Assembly (NCBI RefSeq): GCF_023078275.1
Contig: NC_062975.1
Location: forward strand, 8,903,141-8,967,140
Reading direction: 5' to 3'
From: Leguminivora glycinivorella
Lineage: Eukaryota; Arthropoda; Insecta; Lepidoptera; Tortricidae
Length of the DNA stretch: 64,000 nt
The number at the start of each line of letters is the position of its first letter. Position 1 is the first letter of the stretch. The notes under the pieces are model-generated. The model was given only the letters and a program-made list of their open reading frames with translations. It ran no database searches and had not been told where the DNA came from. Made by a program: the position numbers and the translations under genes. Below are positions 20,940-32,694 of this stretch, in pieces.

Positions 20940-21180
20940 GGTGTTTTTTCTCCGCACTAGTGCGAGAAGTGGTTCATTGTATATCAGGTCGAAACTTCGG
21001 ATGGCCATCTGTACTGAAAAAGTCGTAATTACGATACACGTGCGAAGAGGGAATTCGTAACTCGTGTATATTTAAAACACTCCATTCGGTCGTGTTTTAA
21101 TTTATCGCCACTCGTTTCGAATTTCCTCTTGTCAACACTTATTTCGTAATGTTTAGCACATTACGATATAAGTGCGGATA
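20940..21180. repeat. Degenerate repeat with CACGTGCGAAGAGGGAATTCG
   Basis: The segment has internal inverted motifs (GAAGAGGGAATTCG and CGAATTTCCTCTTG) and phrases (CTCCGCACTAGTGCG, ACACGTGCGAA) partly seen also near 4540 and 25640. Probably one old family; limits unclear. Confidence 0.4.
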
Positions 21181-21245
21181 TGGCTTTATTACCTATAAGG
21201 GTATATAGGTACCTAAGTATTACATATTTTTCAGTCTTATTTTTA

Positions 21246-22272
21246 GGGTTCCGTACCAAAAAGGTACAAAAGGAACCCTTATGGCGCCGCTCTGTCCGTC
21301 TGTCTGTCTGTCTATCTGTCTGTCACATTATATTAAATATCTCGAGAACTACTTATGCTATCACTTTGAAATTTGGAATACTTATGAACATCGACAACAT
21401 CGTTAACCTCTATAAATTGAAAGTATAATTTTTTTAAATTTATTAATATTAATTACAGAAAATGGCCAAAATAAAAGGGGGGCAAACTGTAAATTTCAAG
21501 TAACTAGGTCAAGTGGGGTTTCGTTAGAAAGAGCTTTTTTAAACTGTAGGTTACATATCAAAACTATTTTTTATAATTTTTTGGTTGTGGAACAAAAATG
21601 TTTTTTGAAGGAAAATGTAAAAAAAAATACCGTCTCCCCCCTTATCTCCGAAGTTTACCAACATGAATTTATACAATTTTCACCAAACATGGCTATTATA
21701 ATAAATATTAAAATCGTACACGTATCTTGAAAACTTTATTTTTATTTATAAAAACACCTTTCAGATTTACATTTCCAATTTCGACACCCTTGCGAGTGTT
21801 TATTGTACCAGTATTTTTTAGCAAAATAACAATGAAATTTCCTGCTTTCAAATAGATGCAAAATGGTTAAAATCGGTTCACGCAATAAACAATTATCCCA
21901 TAAAAATGATCTTCCATACTAACTCGCGCGCATTAGTTTACTCAATTTGCCGATAGATGTCGCTGTACGTTGAACGCTCATTCCCTACATCGCGTTTTTC
22001 CTGATATAATGAGGTCGGTTCAGGAGCGTCCTTGCGACATGTCGTAAGTCGTAAACTATCGAAGTCGAATAGTCTTGATTTGATTTGGACGTTGTCTAAC
22101 AATAAAATTGTAATTTAAAATATTACTTGTTATGTGGGAAATTGAGTCTTGAGGGTTTTAGTCAAGTCTGTAGAGTTTATATGAATAACATTTTGATGAT
22201 TCAACGATTGAAAGTTTGTACGGAACCCTTCGCTTCGGTGAGCGAGTCCGACTCGCACTTGACCGTTTTTTT
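21246..22272 (+). mobile_element. GGGTTCCGTACC element, nearly full copy
   Basis: It starts GGGTTCCGTACCAAAAAGG, passes through (GTCT)n at 21297-21325 and ends CGAGTCCGACTCGCACTTGA followed by a T-run. The same sequence is found on the minus strand at 29493-30509 and on the plus strand from 63199. Conserved phrases include CTCGAGAACTAC and GGTCAAGTGGGG. It codes for nothing; the conserved microsatellite marks a MINE-like family common in Lepidoptera. Confidence 0.85.
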
Positions 22273-23383
22273 TAAATCAGCAGCAGTATTCATTAAAATT
22301 GATACGTATGGATCTTAAAATATCCTTAATTTGGCTGTCTATAGGTTCATATTTAAACGACATTTTAAAAATATTCTAAAATCGAATCGAAAAGTGTTGG
22401 ACACGAGTGGACGAGTGGTAGGGTTCCGTAGCTGTAGATATTTCCAGCTTTGAGAGCGATTATCTCTACTTATTTATTGAATCAAAAAACTATTTTATTT
22501 AGCAACCTCTATATCATACTATTTTCAAATGTGGTCAAAATATAACTTAGCCATTTTAGCTACGGAAACTTAGAAACAACAAGCGAGCCTGAAGTAATAG
22601 TTGGGCTTCTAGAAATGATTTGGCATTAACTTTGTAATATGCTTAAAAAATGTATCATTCTGTAATGTCGAATAAGCAACAGCCTATGCCCCGCGTTAGG
22701 GTTAAGTGGGTCCGCACTTAAAAAGACATCAAGGGTAGAGAAATGGCATTATATCTTCCTGAAGTTCCTGATGACCCTCTTCGGAAATTACGCTCAACGA
22801 CGTTAGGGCATTTCTCTCCCGGGGACATCCGTCTGCGCCGCCGAGACTGTCCCTTGGCCCCGTTGGGTTTGATTAAGGACTCGCGATACGCTATTCCGAA
22901 CCCGATACGATTGACGTTACGTCCGGCGTTCGGTCCGATGCAATTCGGGTGGTTTAACGTTGGCCGCTGCGCTGTTGGTATTGAATGTTGCCTATGGGAG
23001 ACCGTATATAAGTTTATTCGCTACGTGCACGACTGGTGCTGCCCTCATTTGGTGGGTGGGCTTTTCTATAAAAAAAGTTTATGATGTCTAATTAGTTCCA
23101 ACGGCCGCCGCTCAGCATTATTGTTGGACATGTATTTGTCACAATCAGCGCCACACACACACACACACACACGCACACGCGTCAATAGTGAAATGTACAT
23201 ATTGTACATACCCAGTTTCCGGTATCGTCTAGGAACTCTAGGACGTAGCGAAAGTTTTAGGTTCGATTAAGGACTTGCGTACGTCCGGCGCTCGGTCCGA
23301 TACAATCCGGGTACTGTAGCTAAACGATGACCAATGTTGGCATTTATTTATTTAATCGTATGGAAAATTATATCTAAAAGCAA
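22273..23383. other. Unassigned stretch with a GC-rich block and a CA microsatellite
   Basis: A GC-rich block at 22743-23085 has a 113-codon open frame (start MALYLPEVPDDPLRK) that I do not recognise; it ends near GTATATAAG. Phrases from it (GATTAAGGACT(C/T)GCG, ACGTCCGGCG(T/C)TCGGTCCGAT) return at 23262-23310, which suggests a repeat and not a gene. (CA)n runs at about 23150-23182. Confidence 0.4.
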
Positions 23384-23809
23384 TCAGAGTGTATATAGCC
23401 TTGAGGTTGCTAAGCCAGGCAACCAGGTCCGGTGTCCTTCAGCAGGTTCGGGGTATGAGTGGACTGGGCAGCGTTGGATGATATATTCAGTAGTCTGTTC
23501 TTCCTCTCCGCATTCACAGAGTGGTGAATCCGTCCAACCCCATTTGTGTGTGACTGATTTGCAGCGGCCATGACCGGTTCTCAGCCTGTTCAAGCGACAC
23601 CAGATTTTCCGCGGAAGATCAAACCCGTTGAATCGCGAGCTTTCGCCGACGCCGAGCTCATGGAGGTCAACCTCCACTCTATCCGCCCAACGATATTTTG
23701 GGTGACCAGCAGGATGGCGTCCATTCGGTCTTCCCAAATAGGCTCTTTTGACTGCCCGATATTCACTCATCCTTTTAAGGTGACCATAAGTGTAGGTCTG
23801 TAGGTACAT
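23384..23809 (-). pseudogene. Chimeric LINE remnant: two different C-termini in one frame
   Basis: Residues 9-54 (GHLKRMSEYRAVKR, GRPNGRHPAGHPKYRW) are an RTE-like polyprotein C-terminus. From residue 59 (RFNGFDLPRKIWCRLNRLRT) to the end the frame matches another group, with a terminal zinc-finger-like motif C98, C100 and C114. The usual histidine of that motif is Y109, so the finger is broken. The frame of 141 codons is open across the junction. Either two elements inserted side by side in phase, or this LINE type naturally carries both segments. It has no reverse transcriptase left. Confidence 0.7.
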
Positions 23810-23821
23810 ACACGGTGAAAC

Positions 23822-24064
23822 AAAAAGGACCGTTCAAACTTTGCATAAGTAGTGACTTTTGAGGTCATGATGAACATTTTTTATTATGGGATCAATGCTG
23901 AGTCGCGACAAAAATTTGGCTGTTTCATACATTTCGACTGTCATGATGCCGCTCATTTCTATGGAATAGCCAATTTTTTTTCGCGATTTCAGCATTGGTC
24001 CCATAATAAAAGTTGTTCATTATGACCTCGAAAATCACTATGCAAAGTTTGAACGGTCCTTTTT
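23822..24064. mobile_element. Hairpin MITE
   Basis: AAAAAGGACCGTTCAAACTT at 23822 is matched inverted at the right end (24038-24064). The arms extend about 75 bp (GGTCATGATGAACA, TTATTATGGGA). The interior has no ORF. Confidence 0.8.
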
Positions 24065-24065
24065 A

Positions 24066-24590
24066 GGGTTCCGTAGTCAACTAGGAACCCTTATAGTTTC
24101 GCCATGTCTGTCCGTCCGTCCGTCCGTCCGTCCGCGGATAATCTCAGTGACCGTTAGCACTAGAAAGCTGAAATTTGGTACCTACCAATATGTATATCAA
24201 TCACGCCGACAAAGGGGTAAAATAAAAAGTGGAAAAAAATGTTTTATTAAGGTACCCCCCCCTACACGTAAATCCCTAGTGATTTTTTCTTTCCAACCCT
24301 AACGTGTAATATATTGTTGGATAGGTATTTAAAAATGAATAGGGATTTTTATATATTGTTAATATTTTCGGAAATAATCGCTCCAAAAGTTTAAAAAAAT
24401 GTTTCCCCCCCGTCTAACTTTTGAATCATAAGTTTAAAAAATATGAAAAAAATCACAAAAGTAGAACTTTATAAAGACTTTCTAGGAAAATTGTTTTTAA
24501 CTTGATAGGTTTGAAAAGTTCTTGAGAAAAATACGGGAAACTACGGAACCCTACACTGAGCGTAGCCTGACACGCTCTTGGCCGGTTTTT
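24066..24590 (+). mobile_element. GTAGTCAACTAGG-type repeat, long copy
   Basis: It begins GGGTTCCGTAGTCAACTAGG, contains (GTCC)n at 24108-24135 and ends CTCTTGGCCGG plus a T-run. Terminal phrases GGGTTCCGTAG and CTACGGAACCC (24541-24551) are inverted with respect to each other. It abuts the hairpin MITE to its left. Confidence 0.8.
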
Positions 24591-27500
24591 ATTTCATCCT
24601 GTATACATATAGGGAAGTAGCTCATCAGGAATAGGTACTTAACTATGTACCTCCATAATAATCACCTACGACGTAGCGCTACGACCGTAGCGGTGAATGT
24701 GAATCGTCCGGCCAGTTTGACGTCCGGCAAGTCAACGGCTCGTTGAAGACTTGGTACGGTGTGTAGCGTGAGTCATCCTTTACAGCGCAGATGTGTCACT
24801 GATTGTGCGCCCGACCGTCCTAATAAAACGCTTACAAATCAGGGTCAACCCCGGATAAAATATCAAGACCAGTAACAATTTTCAGCAGGCTTTAAAGGAC
24901 TTTCCAAAATAAACTATGTAATAACTTTCAGACTTTAAATTATCAAAGTTAGATTTTCTGCGTTGTGTACGAGTTTAAACTTTGAAATTATAGCTCTCTG
25001 CTCCATGATGCACAACTTATCCCTGCGAATACCTTGCATAATTAATGAATGAAAGTTGGCTTTAGAATCTTTCATACAATAAGTAAACTTGCTTTCGGTA
25101 AAATTCTGGCACGAGCTTGAAGTTTTCCCGCCGTTATAGATAAATTGCAAATATGAGAACAACGGAGGGTGGAATTGCCCTCAGTAGGTATTATGTGTAC
25201 ACCATGTTTTTATTGAATTCCGTTAACGTCGGCGTATAGTTAAGTGTATAAGAAACCGAATGGCAAAGTTAGTTTTTTTTTATTCGTATTTTTTTTGTCT
25301 AGAAAAAAAACCCTACATCTGCGATAGATGTTAACTTCGATTGTTGCAGAGAAACGGGCTTACAATTAACTAACACTAAGTAAAGTGTCAAAACTATGAC
25401 ATGTCAATCGCATATCGAACACACAAAGCCCGTTTCTTAATAATTTCTATCGCACAGGTGTATAGTAGTTTTCAGAAGTTAGAAATTTAAAAAAAAAACT
25501 AAGGCATTGGAATTTTAAACAAAAAACTTGTGAAAGTTGAAATCACAATATTTTAAATTTGGTGTTCTTGTTAGATGAACAAAATAAAAAAAATAAATTA
25601 GTACACATGGTGCTAATTTACCTCCCTAGTGCGGTTAAGAGCACTGTGCGTGTCTCATCAAAAAAACAAATGTACTGAAAAACATAGTATGATACACGTG
25701 TGAATAGGTAACTCTTGAATTTTACTGACATATAGCTGGACAGGTTACATACAGAAACCTTATTACAACTTGATCAAGTTGTGAACCTTATTCCAATGGC
25801 AAAAGATCCATCGATGGTGAGAAAAGATTTAAAATGTTGCCGGTAGTTATTAATCAGCTAGTTGGTATGTATTGATGTAGGTGTTTTTAACAATACGTTT
25901 CATGCTACTTTTATTCTTAATGGAAAAATCATGCATACATGCACAATAAGCTTTGAATTGTCAAAAACCAATGTTAAAGGCTCGGAATTACCCATAAAGG
26001 ATCAGAATCAGCCATAGCGTATTTGTTCAAAGCCACCGGCATGTAAACCATGCTTTTTTGTTCCATACGTCACGTTTTTGGGTTCCCTTATACAACACGT
26101 TTTGTGATGTGGCGTAATGGACGTGACGTAGGTATGCGAGCTAGGAAATAAACCGAAATAGCGGTATAATCCCTTGGTATTTTATTTTTACCAAATTGTT
26201 AAAAACACCGTGACGTATACGGAAAATTCCACAACGCCGATATTGAAGGACAACAAATAAATTAAAATTTGTTTAATTTTGTACTCTACAAGCTAAGTAA
26301 TAACGTTATAATTCACTTGGGCATAAAAGATCTTATCAAAATAACAGCCATGTCTGGGCCAGAAGGAGACAGAATATACAAATATTTTGCTCCAAAGTTC
26401 GCGAGGTATGCATGGGACACCCAAAAATTCGTACTTTTTTTTTGGTTTTAGTATTTGTTTTTCTTTCATGTAGGTTTTGAAACATTTTATTTACTATGAC
26501 TAAATAGATAATTACTTGCTTTATACTTTTTATATAGACAATATTTCTCTCATGGCATTTTTTCATGGAAAAAAGTTAGGCTAAAGTTGTAGGACAGCGA
26601 AATTTGACTCAAATATTTAATTTGGAAAACGCCCAATTACGAAGTCTGGCCAGATTAATCATGAAATTGCTAGGAAACTGTCGTAAATTTTTGTGTGTCT
26701 TTGTGGTAGGAAACAAAACTTTTTCGCGGACAATGCGGGTCGCTTGACAATAGGCAGCTAGGGGTACAGCGGTGACCGAAATCAACCTTTTCGCGAAATA
26801 AAACATTTAACCCTTTTCGTTCTGTTCAACCCGAAGAGCTCTATTTTCGAGATGTAGAGGGACTATTATGTATGTAGGTAGGTACGTGTTGTGTATGTGA
26901 CAAAAGAAGACTATTGGGATGCGACATGCGACATCGACATTAATAGGTCATAAGACTTAATGTGTGAATACTTCTCACAATTGAATTAAATTATAATTAG
27001 TTCTTTCGATATCTATAATTATCACCTTGTCACCATCCCTCTGTCTGCCGCCAATACCGTCCAATTGATACTCTTATCTCACGACATTTTTCGCATAATA
27101 GCTTAGAATGGAAGTGTCTTTTCTATGTTCCTTTTATTCCCACGCTAATTCCAATTTAAGGTTTTTGTGCAAAGCGGCTTACGGACTCTGTACTACTTTG
27201 TAGACGCTTTTTCGAAGTTAATCCTCCTATGGTACATGTGTCTCATTAAAAAAATGTGAAGAAGAGCTGTTTCATGCTTCAAGGGTTCCACATATAAAAT
27301 GGTATAGGTATACATAGGTACACAGTGTACAAGGCTGAGCTCGCTATTCATAAAGTTAACCAAGTACTTTATTTTCTTTTGAAAGGGATAATCAATATTA
27401 CTTATAACGTGTCTTGAGCCCAATGTGAACGAATTACTGTGAAGTTTTTCACTGAGGCAACGTCCATATAGTACAGTCACCGGCATAAATACGGCTATTG

Positions 27501-28116
27501 CTGTCTCCAATGACCTCTACAGTGAGTTTTTGACATTTTAGAATACTCTATGTTGGCGTATGTTTCAATCTAATATTTGCCATTTCATTCGCATGCTCCC
27601 ATCTTGAGGATCTTCTTATTGATCCGAAGAATCGTTTGCCCTTCTCTAGCTCAGAAGGTCCTGATACTATAGGTACGCGTACCTAAAGTATAAGATAGTT
27701 TACCATCTTGCTAAGCTAGCTGACCAGTTGAAGTGTTGACGGATCACAAAGTGTATCTATGTAAAACAAGTATGCTAATTTGGATTGCGCGGGGACCCTA
27801 AAAAACAATACGTCTGCATGTTACGACCGCAACGAGTGACAAGCCAGACAAAACTGAAACAAACAGTTAATGATGGCCACAGTACCCATTTTAGACGAAA
27901 TTATTTAGTAAATATAAATAATAAGAATGCCGCAGGCTGCATAGCGTTGATCCTCTTCTAACTCATTTTATACTGGACAAGTAATAGTTAAGCATAGTTA
28001 AACTATGACGTTCCAGTATACAATTACCTATAAGTGGATCAACAATTAAAGAGTGGCGACATCGTAGCGTCGTCCCCTTTTTTCACAATATTTGATTAGG
28101 AGGAGGATTTTTTTTT
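24591..28116. other. Long stretch without a supported gene
   Basis: Open frames here are short, AT-rich and lack splice sites. A hairpin lies at 25320-25456. A second, weaker inverted repeat spans 27946-28050 (GTTGATCC and GGATCAAC ends with TATACTGGA/TCCAGTATA inside). ACGTCACG-type motifs cluster near 26060-26220. The rest looks like plain AT-rich DNA. Confidence 0.4.
25320..25456. repeat. Imperfect hairpin, MITE-like
   Basis: GCGATAGA and AGAAACGGGCTT on the left are matched by AAGCCCGTTTCT and TCTATCGC on the right, about 70 nt apart. Two small gaps interrupt the pairing. Confidence 0.65.
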
Positions 28117-29006
28117 AACCGCCGCCTCAAATCTCTCAAGGAAGAAAGGTTCTCAATTCGTCTGTATGTTTATTTATTTTTTTGTTTGTTCCACGATATC
28201 TCAGTCGTTACTGGACCGATTTTGAAAAAAAAATTTTTGATGAATGTATATGCATACAGATTGGTCCCATTTTTCTCAGAACCCAGTTCTGATGATGGGA
28301 TCCTGGAGAAATCGAGGGAACTCCTCAAATCTGAAAGGCACACTTATGGTGATTTTTGTGTTTTTTTTGGCAACATGCATTTACGTACGGAACAGTGACA
28401 TTTGGTGCAGTGGAACTGCTGATGATGGTCAGAACGGAACTCCTCAAATCTGAACGGAACGCTTATAGTGACTTTGGTATTTTTATAAGAACAGCATGCA
28501 CTTATCTCCAGAACAGTGACATTTGGTGCAGTGGAACTGCTGATGATGGTCAGAACCGAACTCCTCAAATCTGAACGGCACACTTATAGTGACTATGGAA
28601 TTTCATAAGAACAGCATGCACTTACGTCCATAACAGTGACATTTGGTGCAGTGGAACTGCTGATGATGGTCAGAACCGAACTCCTCAAATCTGAACGGCA
28701 CGCTTATAGTGATTTTGGTATTTTTATAAGAACAGCATGCACTTACGTCCAGAACAGTGACATTTATTTAGTTATGTTTGTTAAGAATATTGAGTTTTCA
28801 AGTCAAATTTTGTCAAGCTTCGATTTCTTATAATCGGATTCATGAGGGATTGAGGAAACTCCTCAAACCTTAACGGTATGCGTATATTTATTTGCGTTGC
28901 CGTCAAATAATTAAAGCATTAAAAGCAGTTTTAAAAAATACCTACACATTTCTACATAATCCAATATTCGCAAGTAGTTTTCACCAGAACCCCAAAGGCG
29001 GCGGTT
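28117..29006 (+). mobile_element. AACCGCCGCC element with internal tandem repeats
   Basis: The ends AACCGCCGCC and GGCGGCGGTT are inverted. Order: head with GTTCTCAATTCG and a run of T, a unique block ending TCGAGGGAACTCCTCAAATC, four tandem units at 28393-28780, and a tail ending GAACCCCAAAGG. The 890-bp copy encodes nothing; ORFs here are translations of the tandem unit. A longer relative lies on the minus strand at 59614-62249. Confidence 0.85.
28393..28780 (+). repeat. Tandem array, period about 121 bp
   Basis: CAGTGACATTTGGTGCAGTG recurs at 28393, 28514 and 28634, and a final truncated unit starts at 28755; spacing is 120-121 bp. Each unit includes GAACTGCTGATGATGGTCAG and AAGAACAGCATGCACTTA. 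Confidence 0.9.
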
Positions 29007-29109
29007 TTTTTTCTTAAAAATTATTAATTTCTAATTTTTTGGCAGACTGTACCCACTTTTTCACCTTCACGTATAAATTCCAGAGCTATGTTTTGAGTTG
29101 ATTATCATA

Positions 29110-30710
29110 TTCGCAAATGTAACCTGCTGAAAGCGTGGATTAGGCCTCAGTCCGACTGCAATTTCACGGTCGGCCGCCGACGCGCGGCTAGTTTCTGCAA
29201 TACGTATATTTAGATAGTGGTTTGTCAGGATCGTAGTAAATGGAAATCCGCCGACGCGCAGGCTGATTGTTTCTGCAATGTATGTATATTTAGATTATTT
29301 ATCTTCATCTAATTTAAAATAAAGAAGTTTTTTTAAAAACTGCTTTACCTTATCTTTTTCCGAGAGAACAGAGAGCTGTTGATGTTATTCATAGACTAGT
29401 AGACTCAATTTCCCACATAACAAGAACATCAACGGAATGGAGAGTCCCTAAAATGAAATGACGAGGGATTTAGGACTAAAACTAAAAATGGAATCCGGTC
29501 AAGTGATGGACTAAATACTGGGCTAGTCGGATTCGCTCACCCACAAGATGGGCCCCCACAAAAAGGACATTGCGCACAAACTTTCAATAGTTGAATCATC
29601 AAAATGTTATTCATAGAACTCTACAGATTTTACTAAATCCCTCAAGACTCAATTTCCCACATAACAAGTAATATTTTAATATACAATTTTATTGTTAGAC
29701 AACGTCCAAATAAAATGAAGACTATTCGACTTCAATAGTTTATGACTTACGACATGTCGCAAGGACGCTCCTGAACCGACCTCATTATATCATGAAAAAC
29801 GCGATGTAAGAAATGAGCGTTCAACGTACAGCGACATCTATCGGCAAATTGAGTAAACTAATGCGCGCGAGCTAGTATGGAAGATGATTTTTATGGAATA
29901 ATTGTTTATTACGTGAACCGATTTTAACCATTTTGCTTCTATTTGAAAGCAGGTAATTTCATTGTTATTTTGTTAAAAATGTAAATCTTGAAAATGTAAA
30001 TCTGAAAGGTTTTTTATAAATAAAACAAAAAGTTTTCAAGATACATATACGATTTTATTTTTCCTGGAATATTCATTATAATAGCCATGTTTGGTGAAAA
30101 TTTTGTAAATTTATATTGGTAGACTTCGGAGATAAGGGGGGGGGAACGGTATTTTTTTTTACATTTTCCTTCAAAAAACATTTTTTTTCCACAACCAAAA
30201 AATTATAAAAAATAGTTTTGATATGTACAATTTGAGCTCTTTCTAACGATACCCCACTTGACCTAGTTACTTGAAATTTTCAGTTTGCCCCCCTTTCATT
30301 TTGGCCATTTTCTATCATTTATATGAATTAATTAAAAAAAAAATACTTTCAACTTGTAGAGGTTCACAATGTTTATAACTATTCCAAATTTCATATCGAT
30401 AGCATAATAAGTGGTTCTCGAGATATTTAACAATGTGACAGACGGACAGACAGACGGACAGAGTCGCACCATAAGGGTTCCTGTTGTACCTTTTTTGGTA
30501 GGAACCCTAAAAATAGGTATTTTGTATTTGTATTTCAAATCATTAACATCTCTGTTCGCAAATGTAACGTTCCTGTGAAAGCGTGGATTAGGCCGCGACG
30601 GTGAATTAGCACGGCGCCTAGTGCAGTCCGACTGCCATTTCATGGTCGGCCGCCGCCGACGCGCCGCAACATTCTGCAATGTGTGTATTTACATAATGTA
30701 CATAACATAT
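29110..30710. repeat. Direct repeats flanking a GGGTTCCGTACC element
   Basis: The phrases TTCGCAAATGTAAC, GAAAGCGTGGATTAGGCC, CAGTCCGACTGC and CGGTCGGCCGCCG at about 29110-29290 return in the same order and orientation at about 30552-30690. Between them lies the element at 29493-30509. The copies differ by small indels. Confidence 0.65.
29493..30509 (-). mobile_element. GGGTTCCGTACC element, minus-strand copy
   Basis: Reverse complement of the copy at 21246-22272 over almost its full length, including the GTCT tract (about 30430-30465) and the CCGGTCAAGTG end. Part of its right end (CTCAATTTCCCACATAACAAG) is also present once more at 29403-29423. Confidence 0.85.
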
Positions 30711-30806
30711 ATTTATTAAAACCTCATTGCGTAAGATTGTGGTTTCTAGGCAACAATGTTTATGTGTCAATTAGACTTCTGAAAATGTTTCGATTCACGT
30801 TGTACA

Positions 30807-32692
30807 CTTTACATTTAAATAATTTTACACACTGCATGACAAAAATATGCTTCCAACACACATGACAGATTCATCTTTTCACTTATCGCACCAAAGTTCA
30901 GTTTACAATCTGTCTTCCAAGAAACATTGTCACAAATTGTGACATAATAGGTTTACATTGCATGTTACAGAATAAGATTTCCTGTGAATGTGCCGTAAAT
31001 ATGTTTACATTTGCAGTAACATTATAAACTTTACGTTCAAGTTTACTTTTCTTTTACTTACACCTATTGCTACATAAACATCTTTACAGATTTGATTGGT
31101 CTGTTCATAATTTGAACAATGACATCATATCGTCATAAATATTAATATCGGCTTTATAATCGACTCCAAAAAAGGTCTTATTCTTATAGGTTTAACGAGT
31201 CTGTGGTATTGCCCCTTCGGCCGCTTTCTAATCAAGAAAAAATATTCTGTTTTGTAAACTGGTTTCCAATGCAGAATAGTGTTTTTTTTAACTCATTCAT
31301 ATGGATATAAAAGACATAAATTAAAAACTCTTTGTTATAGTTTTCACATTCAAGGTCACAAGAAATAAGAACCTCACATACGTCAGATAGCTAACAATTG
31401 TGCGTGGCATTATTAAATCCTGGATCTTAGAAATTTCTCCGACCTTACAGTGCGATTAAAATCAGTTAACTATTCGGCTTTTCCCCCTTTCTCTCACGCT
31501 CTTATCGAGATCACATACACACTTTTGTATCAAAGTGACAGTCAGCAATATCAGATTCCAAATTGGTCATTAATTTTGAAATCAGCACCCCCGAAAACCT
31601 ATACTCGTGGTATGTGCACTTCGCGCATACAGTAAAGAGTGACAGAGATAGCACTATCGTTAATTCGTGGTAGTAAGAGTGAGGAGAGACCTCACTATGT
31701 ATCGCTACCGCGCGGTCGCCGCCGTCTACGCAAGGCACCTCGTATTAACCCACTTGGTCCGACCAGGTGTTATAACACCGCCTGTTCCTTTTTCAAATTT
31801 GAACTATATAAAAACATATCTACAGCTCAATACAGAGTCAGCAAAAAAATAGTTTTAGGTGTATCTGGGTTAATAACCGTTCAGGTCCGTAGCTACTTGA
31901 CATGGTCTACATAAGTGGTTTGTTTAATCGCCCCTATTAGATTTACATCCTGTAAGTATATGAAATATTAAAGGCCATGCCTGGATCAGAGATAGGTATT
32001 AATCGATTTACTTTTTATTCAACTAATTAGTCGATTAAAAAAATCAATCGTCAAAAGTAGTCGACGATTAATTTATTCGCGATTAACGTTAATCGAAGAT
32101 CTTCGATTACAACTAATTAATTGTCCTTTCCAATCGATTAAACTAAATAATCGTCTTATTTTAATCGTTAATCGTTAGTCGATTCCTTTTTTACCCAACT
32201 CTGCTAATTCCAATGCTACCAAGGTTATGACGCTGACTGTACAGGCTTTTATTACAAACTGTACTTTTTTGCACAATTATCAATAACTCATCGAGAGGAT
32301 AATAACTAGGCCAAACACGACGAATGAAAGAGATAGGTTATTTGACAGTATGGTACTGTTTTCGGTGATTGTCATTATTCAAATTAAGAATCAAATCCCA
32401 ATGAAATCTATAATGATATGTATGTAGCAATAGGGTGTAAGTAAACGAAAAGTAAGCAAGAACGTAAAGTTTATAATGCTACTGCAAATGTAAACATATT
32501 TACGGCACATTCACAGGAAATCTTATTCTGTAACATGCAATGTAAAACTATTATGTCACAATTTGTGACAATGTTTCTATGGAAGACAGATTGTAAACTG
32601 AACTTTGGTGCGATAAGTGAAAAGATGAATCTGTCATGTTTGTTGGAAGCATATTTTTGTCATGCAGTGTGTAAAATTATTTAAATGTAAAG
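30807..32692. mobile_element. Inverted-repeat element, arms about 272 bp
   Basis: The left arm (30807-31077) and the right arm (32420-32692) are near-identical reverse complements with motifs CACAAATTGTGACATAATAG and TTTACGGCACATTCACAGG. The 1.34 kb between them hold no transposase; they include a patch rich in ATTAATCG/CGATTAAT at 31990-32190. It is probably non-autonomous, family unknown. Confidence 0.75.
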
Positions 32693-32694
32693 GT

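Noticed and set aside
21180..21428. Plus-strand frame of 82 codons
   Set aside because: Translation of the GGGTTCCGTACC element and its GTCT tract.
28186..28833. Several overlapping frames with LLMMVRTELLKSER
   Set aside because: They are translations of the 121-bp tandem unit; the same appears at 60158-61176.
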